A stretch of DNA of 64,000 nt from positions 1 to 64,000 of the forward strand of contig NCSJ02000213.1 of the NCBI GenBank assembly GCA_002812745.2. The letters run 5' to 3'. The DNA is from Scytalidium lignicola. Its lineage: Eukaryota > Ascomycota > Leotiomycetes. A program made the position numbers and the translations under genes. Below, one piece after another: positions 44,604 to 55,718 of this stretch. Below the pieces are notes generated by a model. That model saw only the letters and a list, made by a program, of their open reading frames with translations. It searched no databases and was not told the DNA's origin. Numbering within the stretch: the stretch's first letter is position 1; the number at the start of each line of letters is the position of its first letter.

Positions 44604-45190
44604 ACATTCTTTTCCTTGTATGCTCTTGTCCTCAGGAGCGCAAGTGACCCTACTCTATGGCCGGTACCCTGCTGTTACCTAGCGGTAAGCAGTCCTTGCC
44701 TCCTAAGCTTACTACACACTTATATACTCAAACTAATTTAACTTCTTTTAAACTTTAAAGCTTAATTAATTATATAAACTTATAAATTTAAGATAAGTAA
44801 TAAATAATAAACTATAAGTTAAATAATAAATATATTATAATAAATATCTTTTAATATATAAATTAACTTTAACTTTTTACTCTTTCCTTTTCTTTTATAT
44901 ATATACATAATATATTTATATGACTAAATGTAATTAAGACTTTTTAAGGTTAATATATTAATGTTACTTAAAACTTAACATTATTTTCCCTTTTCTTAAG
45001 ACTTTTNATCCTTAAAAGTAATTTAGATAAATGAGGTTTAACTTAACTATGAATAAGCACAACTAGTATATTACGTATAAGCGTACTGTACTACATGCTA
45101 TAGGTGAACTGACAGAAACCAAAGATCCGTCGGAAGCAAAGCAAGCAGAAGCAACAACAAAGCCATGTAACAAACACATCAAAGACACAT
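44604..45190. other. AT-rich RIP-like tract downstream of the PKS
   Basis: The AT-rich part (about 44700-45060, one N) is consistent with a decayed retroelement body adjoining the LTR. The last 130 bases are the 3' flank of the PKS gene. No gene is supported. Confidence 0.5.
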
Positions 45191-48100
45191 CTAGCAATTT
45201 TGCTCAATCCAAGCCTTCAACTCCCCGATCGTTGGACACTCGATGAAAAGCGAGCTCTTTACATCGAAGCCGAGCTCGCCGCGGAATTTCTCACTAAGTA
45301 CCAGCGACATGAGCGAGTCGACACCGAGTTGGGCGAAAGTGGCATCGTCATCCAGATCCGACAAGCCGATGCTGGTCTCGCGAGAAATGAGCTGCATGCA
45401 TTGCGCGACGGCCATGGACTCCGTGGACTCAATATTGCTGACGGACTCGGAATCTACTGAACTGGGAGGCGTAATCTCCACGGGCTGAACGGCGACTACC
45501 ACGTTATTGTGCTTCTTCTTGCTATCAGTTTTGATGGGGATCGAAGCCAGCGGCACATCGTGGTTTCTCACGATTGGGCTGGGCTTAGGGACATTCTGAA
45601 CGGCCGCGACAGCTAACGGTGCTGCCGCCGCCGGTGCGGGCTTTGGTGGAGCAGCGACTGTAGACGGGGGAGGAGGAGCTGGCTTCTGACTTGGCGCACT
45701 TAGAGCAGCGTGATGTTGTGCCGGGGTTGGGCCATCGTCTGGAGCGGAGAAGAAACGATCCATGAGGACGCGTGGGACGCGTTTGAACTTGATCTGACTC
45801 AGGCAACCAACGACAACACCGTCTTGAAGGATATACAGGTTTCCGGCCCACACATTGGCCTCCGTCTCATGGGGGAACATGTGGACGTAGTTCTGATATC
45901 TCCCTCCAGCCTCAAAGGGCCTGTCCATGCGGAAGCTGTCGTAGCCCGGTGTGACGTAGAAGAAGTCTTTCGTGTTCGAGGCATCGCTGCCATTGCAGAC
46001 CAGGCCAGCAAGATGGCAAGCTGGGTCGCCGAAATGCGGCGGCGAGTACCATTTGCCGCCGTGGTGGTCTTTATGTAATGTGATATCTGCCATAGCCTCG
46101 TAGCCGTGAATGATCACGCTGTTCATAGCGCGATATTGATCTGCATAGTCGACCACGTTCTTGAACAGGGTATATGCCATACCCTTGTTGAGACGGCTTG
46201 CCTTGCCTTCATTGGCCAGCTGCTGGAGTGCCTCGATGCGTCCTTGGACGAGGTGTCGTATGTGAGCGAATTCAATGCTCCAGATTGTCGGGTTCTCCCA
46301 CCGAACGGTACCTGAGGCCCAGTACTCGGTGGCACGCTCCCTGGTCTTAGTGTGGACGTCGTACCAAGCCAGAGCCATTTCTTGTTTATCTAGATCGAGA
46401 TTTGCTTCAAGAGATATAAGCTGGATGGAGTTTTTGGCTTTCTTGGCGATGTGGGCGTGTAGGACCTGGAATTCTTGAAGACTCATCCTCACGTTCTCCG
46501 CATTTGGTGCCAACTTCTTGTAGAGATAGTCTCCAACTGTATAAGCCATGTCCCCCCAGATTGCCTAATAAGATGTTAGCAAAAGCACATTGATTCTGCC
46601 AGGCGTGGCAACTCACTGAAGTGGCAACTCCGCAGTTGTTCATTGTATGTCCATTTACAGCCTCCAAAAACTCAGGGTGCTGGATGTCCGAGACTACTTT
46701 CAGCGTCCCTGTCGTCGTCCCGATTATCTCCTCAGCCAACTCGTGAACCGTGGATGATTTCAAACCTGGAGGCGCGGTATTTACAGTAGGCTGCTGCTGT
46801 AACAAGTGTTCATGCACACGAGGTCCTCCGTACTTGAGATGTGCCTTGTCGAGTTTCCACGTACCGTAGTACGGGATCCAGTGATTCGTCTCGTTCCAGC
46901 CATACTCTGGGAGATTCAAGAGCGCATATCTATACTCATTGGCTCGGTAGTACTCGTGCCAGGCAGGAGTCAAACCGGCGAGGTGCAAAGCCACAAGACT
47001 CTTAGCCAGAGTCGTGATGTTATCCTCATTGCGGCGGCAGGATGAGAGGGTACGTGCTTGCGGCATCAAACCTCGGACGAAGCCCACGCAGACTGGATGC
47101 GGACCGAGGTCGAGCCACAATGTTTTGTTGTCCGCCATACCAAGTTCCTGCGCAGCTTCAGTGGCCCCAGCGAAATCGACTGTCTGACGCGCTTGCTTTT
47201 TGAGGTAATCGGCGTTGATAGTCTTGCCGTCGAACACGGCGTCGCCGAGTACCGTTGAGAGGAATGGGATGCTTGGAGCCTTGAAAGGAACTCGTCGGGC
47301 GATAGACTCGTATTCTTCCATCACGGGCGCCATCTGTGCGGTGTGGAAGGCAAAAGGAAGTTTTAGCGTGATGCACTTGAAGCTCTCCCTCTCCAGGACC
47401 TCACGCAGGTCGTTGATGACCTCCACGGGAGCACCGAGGACTGTGTCTTGGCGAGTGTTCTTGCATGAAATTTCGTATGAGAGACCAGCAGTCTTGGGAT
47501 CGGCCTTGACCACCTGCTCAATATCCGCAACTGTAGCGCGAACGGACAGCATTCCATGGCTACCTGGGGTGCACAATTTCTCAGTCAGTGCAGCACGACT
47601 GCCAACGAGATACAAGGCATCCGCGATGGACAGGACACCTGATACTGCAAAGGCAGAGTATTCACCAAGGCTGTGGCCAATGACGGCACTCGGGGTAACG
47701 CCAAACGACATCCAGAAGCGCGCGAGAGCGATCTCCAGGACCACGATGCTGAGCTGTGCCACCACGGGATTTGTAACCTCCTCGTAGTTGCTGCCGTCGA
47801 GGATCGGGACGACTGTTGGGAAGCCCAGACGCTGGACGATACGGTCGAGCTGGAGAACTTCTTTTCGGAAGGTCGGGAAATCTTTAAACAAAACTCCATC
47901 GACACCGGTATATGATGCGCCCTGTCCGGTGAATGTCATCACCACTGACGGAGCCTCAGCAGGAATGGATTTGGTCTCAGCAGCCGTCTTTCCGTTCAGC
48001 TGAGACTCCAAGAACTTCTTCAAAGCCGGGATACCAGTGACGGTCGTAGCAATGCGGAAATTGTGATGCATACGTCTTGCACATGTAGTGTACGACAAAT

Positions 48101-50918
48101 CCGAAATGTTGGTGTCCGGGTGCTCAGTAATATGAGACAGCAATTTCTCCAAGTTGGACTCGAGAGACTTCTTGCTCCTGGCAGAGATGGCGATGGTGTG
48201 AACAGACCGATCTTCAGCGAGGCCAGAAGCCGCACGCTCTCTGACGACCTCTGGGCCATCTTCGAGCAGCAGGGTCGTGTTTCCTCCATGTGCACCGAAT
48301 GCGTTGACAACCGCAAATCTTGGTGTTGTTCCTTGTGGCCGCCGCGGCCAGGGAACATTATCAAAGTCGAGCCCGACATGGCGGAGGTCAAGATCTTTTG
48401 GTATCAGCGGGTTGATCTGAGTCTTAATGCCGACGTGTGGTGTCAGGCTGCTGTTCTGGAAAACGAGGAGAGCCTTGATTAGCGAAGAAATGCCGGCCGC
48501 GGCTTCACCATGGCCAATATTGGCTTTCACGGCACCGAGATGCAGATGTTGATCTGCGCGACGGCGAGGTGTCACAGGCGCGAACACATCGAGCACTGAC
48601 TCGGATTCGATGGCATCTCCGGCCTGGGTTCCAGTGCCGTGCATCTCGACGTAGGTGACGTCGAGAGGATTGATGGCGGCTTTGTTCATTGCATTCCGAT
48701 AGTTATTCCGCTGAGCACCCGCATGAGGGCGTGTAATAGAAATGGCCTCAGCTGAGTGGTTGGTCACTGCAGACAAGACGGTAGCGATGATGTTGTCGTT
48801 GTCGGCCTCAGCATCCTCAAGACGCTTGAGGATGATGGACCCGATAGCCTCTCCACGACAATAGCCATCAGCATCGATATCCCACACCTTGCACGGGCCT
48901 GTCTGGGAGAGGAAATGGGCATTGCAAAGTCCCGCGTAATTGTCGGGGTTGGTCAAGATATTCACACCACCCGCAATAGCTGTGTCGCACTCTCCGGCCC
49001 AGAGAGCCGTGCAGGCAGCCTGGACTGCAGCCATGCTGCTCGAGCACGCAGTGTCGACGGAGAATGAGGGGCCAGAAAACTTGAAATGGTAGTTGATCCG
49101 TCCACAGAGGAAACCACGGACACCGCCAGGTACGGCATAGGTTCCGAGGTTCTGCGATGCGTTCGTCTCACGCCAGTCGTCGCCTGCTTGTCCATACCAG
49201 GTGCCAATTCTTGACCCCTTGGTGGACGGTGTTCGATTTGGCACAATCCCGGCCATTTCCATGGCCTCGTAGGCGGTGACAAGCGCATACCGTTGCATTG
49301 GATCAGTTTGCTCCGCCTGAGTAAAGATTAAGGGTTAGTCGACTTCATCATTACGGGGGGCAACGGCACAATTCTACATTACCTCTCTTGGCGACATTTG
49401 AAAGAATGCAGCATCGAAGAATCCAGGCCTGTCAATAAAGTTACCGTATTCAGTTGTCGTGCAATTTTCCATTTTACCCGTGGGATCAAAATGGGTGGCA
49501 AGATCGAATCTGTCGGAGGGGATCTTAGTATGTACATCCCGACCTTGCACCATCAAGTCCCAGAATTGAGCGAGATTGTTTGCGCCGCCAGGCATTCGAC
49601 ACGACATTCCAATGATGGCGATTTTCGAGTCGGCCTTGGTACGAGGTCGCCTTGGACCAAAATCTTGAAATGACCACGCGACGTAATCCGTCTTCGCAAG
49701 TCTTCTGGTGGGAAAGGCAGCTTCGATCTTGGACTCGATCCCTTTGACGATGAGTGATGTCCGGAATGTGCTGAAGCGACATGGATATGAGGAGGGCTGG
49801 CTCTCATAATGCTTCAGGATGGTCGCCGTGATGTTGTCGAGATAGATCGTGCCAGTCAGCAGCTCGGTGCTTATCTCCTGGAATAGCTCCCCAGACGTTG
49901 TAGCCAAGTATGGCTCACCGGATGCTGACGACAGAAGAGGGAGTTTCACTGAGGTTGATGTCGGGATCAGAGAGCTTGCGCTGTCGACGACAGCTTGAAT
50001 GTCCTCTATGCTGTAGATGTGTGCTCCATGGCATATGCCACTGTATACCGGGAGAGGCATTGACTTGGAATAACGTAGCGCGTGGGAAGTGTGGAAGATG
50101 CTCTCGAGACGAGAGGGAGGTGCGGTAACACTGACGGATGTTTCGTCAGCCGCGCTGAGGAAGACCTTGGTCAATTCGGGCCCTCCATTGTCGGTGTTGA
50201 ATTTTGCCACCTCCTGCTCTACAGCATCCTTGGACATGCCAGTTACAACGTGGGCCCAGCTATGCAGTGTCCCATCTGCTTGAGGAGACTCCAGTTTGCG
50301 AGAGAAGTCAGCGACATAGACGCCGAGACGAAAGGCAACGCGCAGGGCTTCAGCTCCAGTCTTGACCAAGTCTGCGAGCGTGGAGGCGAGAGCGATTGCC
50401 GCACCGCTAAAGAGGCCAATGCTGAGTCCAGCGAGGGTTGAACCTTGTTGGATCAGATCGAGCTCGGCATTCTGAGCTTCGTAGTGTCTATGTTGGAGGA
50501 AATCATTCGGTCAGCTGTGAACGACTAAGTTACACTCACCGGGCTTCAAGATTACATACCCAATCACCATGGCTAATTGCAGCGTCGTCAGAGTTGCGCT
50601 CTCCATGGCCGCGCTCAAAGCACTCCCACGGAAGTCTCCATGCTCCACCAAGCCCAGAATGTTGTCGAAGTGCGGCGCCTCGTCCCGTGCAGGAGGGGGG
50701 AGTTTGACAATTTCATCTTTCAGGGTGTTTGTGGCCGTGTCGAGGAATGCAGCCAGAGTACGAAAGCGAACGTCTTTGCTGAGTCGCGACAGCCGACGGA
50801 ATAGGTCCTTCAAATCATCGTTAGGGAAATTGTTGCCAAAGAAGACGACCTCCGCCGAATCAGGCTCGGCCTCCACCTTTACGGCTGGGCTTTGCTGATG
50901 TGCAGTGATGTCCGACAT
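45191..50918 (-). CDS. Non-reducing polyketide synthase (SAT-KS-MAT-PT-ACP)
   Basis: There are four exons: 50560-50918, 49383-50487, 46617-49316 and 45191-46564; the frame closes at 1845 aa. Domains in order: a starter acyltransferase (about 30-380), whose usual GxCxG nucleophile reads GLSIG with Ser142 instead of Cys; a ketosynthase with Cys579 (VDTACSSS), His714 (VEMHGTGTQ) and His757 (KANIGHGE); a malonyl-CoA acyltransferase with Ser1037 ([10 protein letters not shown]); a product-template domain with His1378 ([10 protein letters not shown]) and an Asp near 1527-1530 ([11 protein letters not shown]); a Pro/Ala-rich linker; and one acyl carrier protein with Ser1805 (LGVDSLMSL). The protein stops after the ACP, with no thioesterase, Claisen cyclase, reductase or methyltransferase. 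It should build an aromatic polyketide; release must come from another enzyme or the PT/hydrolysis. It is divergent from the P450. Product unknown. Confidence 0.95.
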
Positions 50919-51573
50919 TTTATTGATCGGTATTAGGTAGGTTGAAGGAGATGCTAGTTTCATATGCAGTGGAAGGAGAGCATAACGAAACACACCCACT
51001 TAGAGTTCCCTACTGTGTATTGTAGGGTAGAATGGGTATAGAATGGAGTGGGTATGATATAATAGACGTTAGGACGAGCGACTTCACGGCTTCTTGAATG
51101 GAAACGAACAACGAAGCCATGTGCTACCACGTTCAGCTTCGAACGCCAACAGGGTCTGGGCCATCTGCGCCGACACCGAAGTTGTTGTTGCAGTCGGATT
51201 TTGAGCATTGGTAAAGCGCGTGCAGTCCGGTAGTAGTAACGTACCAGTAAGAGCCGCCGGAGAATTCTGGGGAGGTTGTAAGCAACTATCCATGTGGATC
51301 TGTGAAGTTTGCCGGGCCGTAAAAACCGTATCTTACTGTAAAAGGTAATCCAGGATCAGGATCCAGGAACTTAAAGGCAATGACTCGTAAATCCGGGGCT
51401 GAGCAACGCACGGAAGGGCTAGGGTTTCGTACAGTATGTACCCCCCATCCTGCTCAAAAGCCGACAGCATCAAGGTCGCCTTTGATGCCTCGTATATAGC
51501 AAGAGACGGACTTAGCCTATGCATTTGAGATCTGGGGCGAAGTGATCCCGCCCTCTGTAACTAGGCTGACAAC
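50919..51573. promoter_or_regulatory. Divergent promoter between the PKS and P450
   Basis: A 655 bp spacer between head-to-head genes probably drives both. It contains GC-rich and CCG/CGG-type half sites (for example CCGG near 51228 and 51314) that Zn2Cys6 factors may use, but no specific site can be proven. Confidence 0.5.
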
Positions 51574-53496
51574 ATGTATCCCCTTGTTCTCTTTGCTGTT
51601 GTTGTATTTCTCGTTGTCCATCTCCTTCGCATAGCGCTCCAGCCAGACCTCGCGCGGATTCCAGGCCCATTCCTGGCCAAATTCACGAACCTTTGGCGAT
51701 TATACAAAGTGTGGAATTGGACCTTCAAACAAGATCTACCTGCGTTGCACGAGTACTACAATTCACAACTTATCCGCGTGGGACCGAATCTCCTCAGCTG
51801 TACTGATCCAAGAGCTGTAGAGATTATCTATGGGTTCCAATCGCAGTTTAAGAAGGTATGCATGCAAATCCCACTGGTTTAGGTAGAGAGGAACACGCAC
51901 ATGTTTGAGATACGTTTGTTTGGGGAGGCTGCTAATCGAAACATCTTTCTTCTTCACAGTCTGATATGGTCAAGGCCATGGGGCCGATGTATCAGGGCAA
52001 GAGGCAGCCCACGATGTTCGCAGCTGCAGACAACAAGACGCATGCCGCGATTCGAAAGCCCGTCGCGCCGGCGTATGCCATGTCGAAGATCATCCAGGTG
52101 AAGATCCTGATCTGCTGCTTGTGCGAGCTCGATGATGCAAGGCGATGGATGCTAATCGGATTTTTTGTTTTTTGGCAGCACAGTTTGAGCCCTTCGTCGA
52201 CAAGAACATGAGGCTGTTCTACACCAGATTAGATGAGTTGTTTATCCGCACGGGCAAAGCCTGTGATTATCACAATTGGGTACAGTACTGTGAGTTTCCA
52301 CACCACTCCCATAGTTTCGCGCAAGATGGCGAGTCTGATGATCTCATGTTCCAGTGGCATTCGATGTAATCTTCGAGATGACCATGAGTCGCAATCTCGG
52401 GTTCATGGCAGCGGGCGGTGACGTTGACGGCGTCTTGAAGCAATTGGGCAAGGAAACAGATTACCGCGCCATTGTCAGTCCCATCCATCACCTCTGCAAC
52501 AGCCGCCCACTAACAGTAATAGACACTTACGATGCCCGAAATCGATCGGCTGGCCAAATGGAATCCATTGGGTTGGTTTTCCAAGCCCGACCAGTCCGCC
52601 TCATTTGCGCTTCGATGCAAACGCATCCTGCAACAGCGGATGGACGAGCAGACATCGGGGGCAGGGACGGCGGATGCGAATCGGCCAGCAGATTTCACCT
52701 CGGCGTTCTTGGAAGCGCAGGCGAAAGATCCCAGCATTGGCGACGGTCAGCTGATCGGCTATGCGAAAGCGAATCTGACCGCGGGCAGCGACACGACCTC
52801 GGTCATCTTGCGCACCGCTATATATTACGCCCTCAAACAGCCCTGGATCGCCAAGCGCATCGTCGAGGAAGTCGATGCCAAAGTCAAATCCTTTCCCGTG
52901 CCCTTCCAAACGGCACGGTTCGACTTGCCCTTCTGCGCGGCCGTGGTGAGAGAGTCTCTCCGCAAGCATTTCGCCTTTATAGCGCTGCTGGAGCGCGAGG
53001 TCCCGGCAGGTGGCTGCGAACTGCCAGATGGAACCAAACTGCCCGCAGGTGTGGTGATTGGCATGCATGGCGACACCATCGGCCTCGACAAGGACATCTT
53101 TGGCCAGAATGCAGACGTCTTCGACCCGCTGCGCTGGCTCCCGCGCGCCGGCGAGCCCCAAGACGCTTTCCAGAAGCGCCTCAGGGCCATGAACGCGCAT
53201 GACTTGGCCTTCGGACACGGCACCCGAGGTTGTATTGGGCGCCATGTGGCGGAGATGGAGATCTACAAGTTCATCCCCACGTTTTTCGGGTTACTCGAGG
53301 TCAGTAGATTGATTCCGTTTATAAATACTGAACTGTCTGTCAGTTGAGCTGGTGACTGACAAAGCCTTTGTAGCCTCGCCTTGTGCGGCCGGACGAGCCC
53401 TGGCAGCTGAGGCAGCTGTTTGTGTTTAAGCAGTCCGGGATGGACATGTATCTCAAGTGGCGTGACGGTCGGAGCCTTGCGAGCCTCGGGAGTTGA
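51574..53496 (+). CDS. Cytochrome P450 monooxygenase (cluster tailoring enzyme)
   Basis: There are six exons: 51574-51855, 51960-52097, 52184-52289, 52355-52473, 52523-53299 and 53374-53496; 514 aa. An N-terminal membrane anchor (MYPLVLFAVVVFLVVHLLRI) and a Pro-rich hinge (ARIPGPFLAKF) indicate ER localisation. The oxygen-binding I-helix is AGSDTTS (about 302-308). The ExxR pair is ESLR (359-362). The heme-binding loop FGHGTRGCIGRHVAEME carries Cys452. The fourth intron uses a weak GTCAGT donor, but the frame closes only with it. Family-level function is oxidation of a small molecule, most likely the polyketide, given the shared promoter region with the PKS. The exact P450 family cannot be named. 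Confidence 0.92.
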
Positions 53497-53589
53497 TGGT
53501 TTGTACAGTATCGTTGGCCTACAATAGCTGATTGTGCGTACTTGATGGTTGTTGAACGGAATCCCTTCAAAAGTTACCCTGAAACGAAT

Positions 53590-53715
53590 TCCCTGATCAA
53601 TCTCTGATATTAGTTCTATATATAAAATTAATAAAAGTTTGATTTTTAAAATCTTTTTAATAATTAACTTAATTATAACTTTTATATTAAATCTATAAGT
53701 TATTCTGTACAATTT
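53590..53715 (-). pseudogene. Copia RNase H fragment, heavily RIP-mutated
   Basis: The minus strand reads MYRITYRFNIKVIIKLIIKK then ILKIKLLLILYIEL, which aligns with the Copia RNase H segment at about 28140-28265 (LYGITYGFDMRAVIKSTIKG). The fragment lies about 100 bp from the P450 3' end. Confidence 0.65.
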
Positions 53716-54074
53716 TAATGTTAATATAGGCTGTGGTTAAATCCACCCACGACTTTAGATTAAACTTTATTCTGCCTTGTATTAGTCGGCAAATAAATAA
53801 TCCGAGCAAAGGCAGTGAGAACAATGGACAAATCATTGACGCAGAAACTGGCCTCAGGGCAAAGCTGAGTTTAGTATATAGTCTAGGGAAATCCTTTAAA
53901 AACTGTCGGCCAAACTGTGTGTTCAAAAAAAATAAAATAAAAAAANGTTGAGTATGTACCAAAATCGTTAAATTTAACTTGAGTAAGATATCAAGAGCTG
54001 TTCACCAGTAAAAACCGGTTTCACCAAAACTAGGCCCAAGTCTACGCAAAACATCATTGACATTCATTCTTATC
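53716..54074. other. Spacer between P450 and ABM-like gene
   Basis: This is non-coding, AT-rich sequence with an N at 53946. No other feature was recognised. Confidence 0.35.
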
Positions 54075-54899
54075 TTACAAAATGTATTTCGGTTCTTTAT
54101 CAATACTTCCATTGAAAGCTTTAGAATTATGCAACTCGGTCTTAGTAACTATTTGGCCGCCCGCTTTCAATTCCTCCGTCAAAGACTTATACGCATCCGT
54201 TCTTTGGAAAAATTTGAAGTCATCCGTGGTTTTCGTCCTTTGAAAATTTAGCCCACCTCATCAAAAGAATTTTACAACTCACCTAATCCAAAGCGTAGCC
54301 AAATTCATATCATTAACTTCCTTCAAAACCGCAGCACTCTGCACACTACCACCCTCCTTAACCTTCGTCCCCTCCGCAAACCCTAGCAAATTCTCCAACA
54401 ACTCCTCTCTCTTCCCTTCCTTCGCCCAGAAATGATGCACTGCAACATGACTGTTCTTGGCATACTTATCCGCATCCTCTTTTCGAGTCAAAAATCCCCC
54501 ATACCAATCATAATGATGGAGATCATAATCCGGACTCCCCAGGCCTTGCACTGTCTTGAGAAGTTTGTCACCATCAACAAGTGCCATTTCCCGCTTGAAG
54601 GTATCCGATGCTGGATGGCCCATGAAGAAGCCTACCGCATGCGAGTATCCTTCTAGGCCCCAGAGTGTGTCTGGTTCTCCGTCGAGATCTTGTCCCCAGT
54701 AGTAGGAACTTCCATGGGGCTCGGTAGCTGAGACTTCGCAGAGGGGAACGAGGCGCTCTACCCACTTGGAGGGAGGGAGGTTAGTTATGTTCGAAGTTTC
54801 GCTTAAAGGGAGGAAAGAAAAATCTGGAAAAACCACCTTGGAAAATGATCCTGCGGATCCAACTACTCTTGCTACGACAAAGAATCGTGGGATTGGCAT
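54075..54899 (-). CDS. ABM/EthD-like dimeric alpha-beta barrel protein
   Basis: There are two exons: 54283-54899 and 54075-54237, with a 45 nt intron; 259 aa. The ATG at 54899 gives MPIPRFFVVARVVG. Two repeats of a ferredoxin-like fold seem present: one around WVERLVPLCEVSATEPHGSS and SHAVGFFMGHP, the other around VAVHHFWAKEGKREELLENL to VNDMNLATLWIRTKTTDDFK and FQRTDAYKSL. This pattern (HxFxAKxGKREELLxxL ... DFKxFQxSDxY) fits antibiotic-biosynthesis-monooxygenase/EthD-like proteins, which in fungal polyketide clusters act as cofactor-free oxygenases, decarboxylases or cyclases. No metal or flavin motif is visible. It is divergent from the FAD monooxygenase. The assignment to exact reaction is not possible. 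Confidence 0.78.
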
Positions 54900-55718
54900 T
54901 TCTACTATCAATCTGAGAAATGTGTCTTATTTTCGGTTTTGTGAAGTCACGAATCGCAATAAAATGTTTGTGTGTTCTTGTTTTGAAAATTAAAAAATGG
55001 ATATCACCACTAAGAAAGAATTCGTGATTGAGATGGCTGATGATATATCCTCCCTTCCAAGTCTTGTATTCGACATACCCATTATTCGTCAGTTCGTGTC
55101 TCGTGGGTCTCGTTGAGCGGGGACTCCAGATTCCACCCCGAGCTCAAACTAGACCTACGAAGTACTTCGGACCAACTTCGCGATCTTTGTACTTCCGTAG
55201 GTGATCAGATGCTCGCTCGGCCAACCCCTGTCTGCTTCGGCCGAGTAAAGCGAAAAGGAGAAGTTTCGCCTTGGTCCAAAACATGACGGGATGACTTCGG
55301 GAGGATCTAAACACCCCAACAGATGATTTCGTCCTATGAACGCGCCTGTTAGCTTAGCCATGGGGAAGCTCTGAGTGTTCTTTAAGCCACGAGGCTACTG
55401 AATAAGGACGCTCTGGTGGGTGGTGCAAGGTCGGGCCCCCAGTCATGGAGGACACAAGCAAGCTTCCGGGGTGGGATAACTTCATCTAAACTACAGGGGC
55501 TGGCACCTTTCTTCAAAAGTGAATTAAGTTGAGTTTTTTGAAGTCCTCTTCCGATTGATCTTCGAATCTTAATCGTACGACTGAATTCTCACCTGACCCT
55601 GACTTCTTCACCTCTATAAGGTGCTGGAACTTTCGGCCAGATGCGGTTTATGAACTTAAACAGTGCTTCGCCCGAATCTTTGAATACTGCTGGAAGTCAA
55701 CCACGAACTGAGGTCAAG
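54900..55718. promoter_or_regulatory. Divergent promoter between ABM-like and FAD monooxygenase genes
   Basis: The 819 bp spacer contains a perfect CGAAGTACTTCG palindrome near 55157 and several repeated ACTTCG motifs (55150-55300). A regular inverted arrangement like this may be a binding site for a dimeric regulator, but it is also simple enough to arise by chance. No gene is supported inside. Confidence 0.45.

Noticed and set aside
45200..50441. Numerous + strand frames up to 190 codons within the PKS region
   Set aside because: They are antisense shadows of the PKS exons, whose domain motifs are complete.
55641..55718. Upstream ATG of the phenol-hydroxylase-type gene
   Set aside because: The added 26 residues are unlike the family N-terminus; the ATG at 55719 sits directly before the FAD motif. 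Kept as an alternative only.
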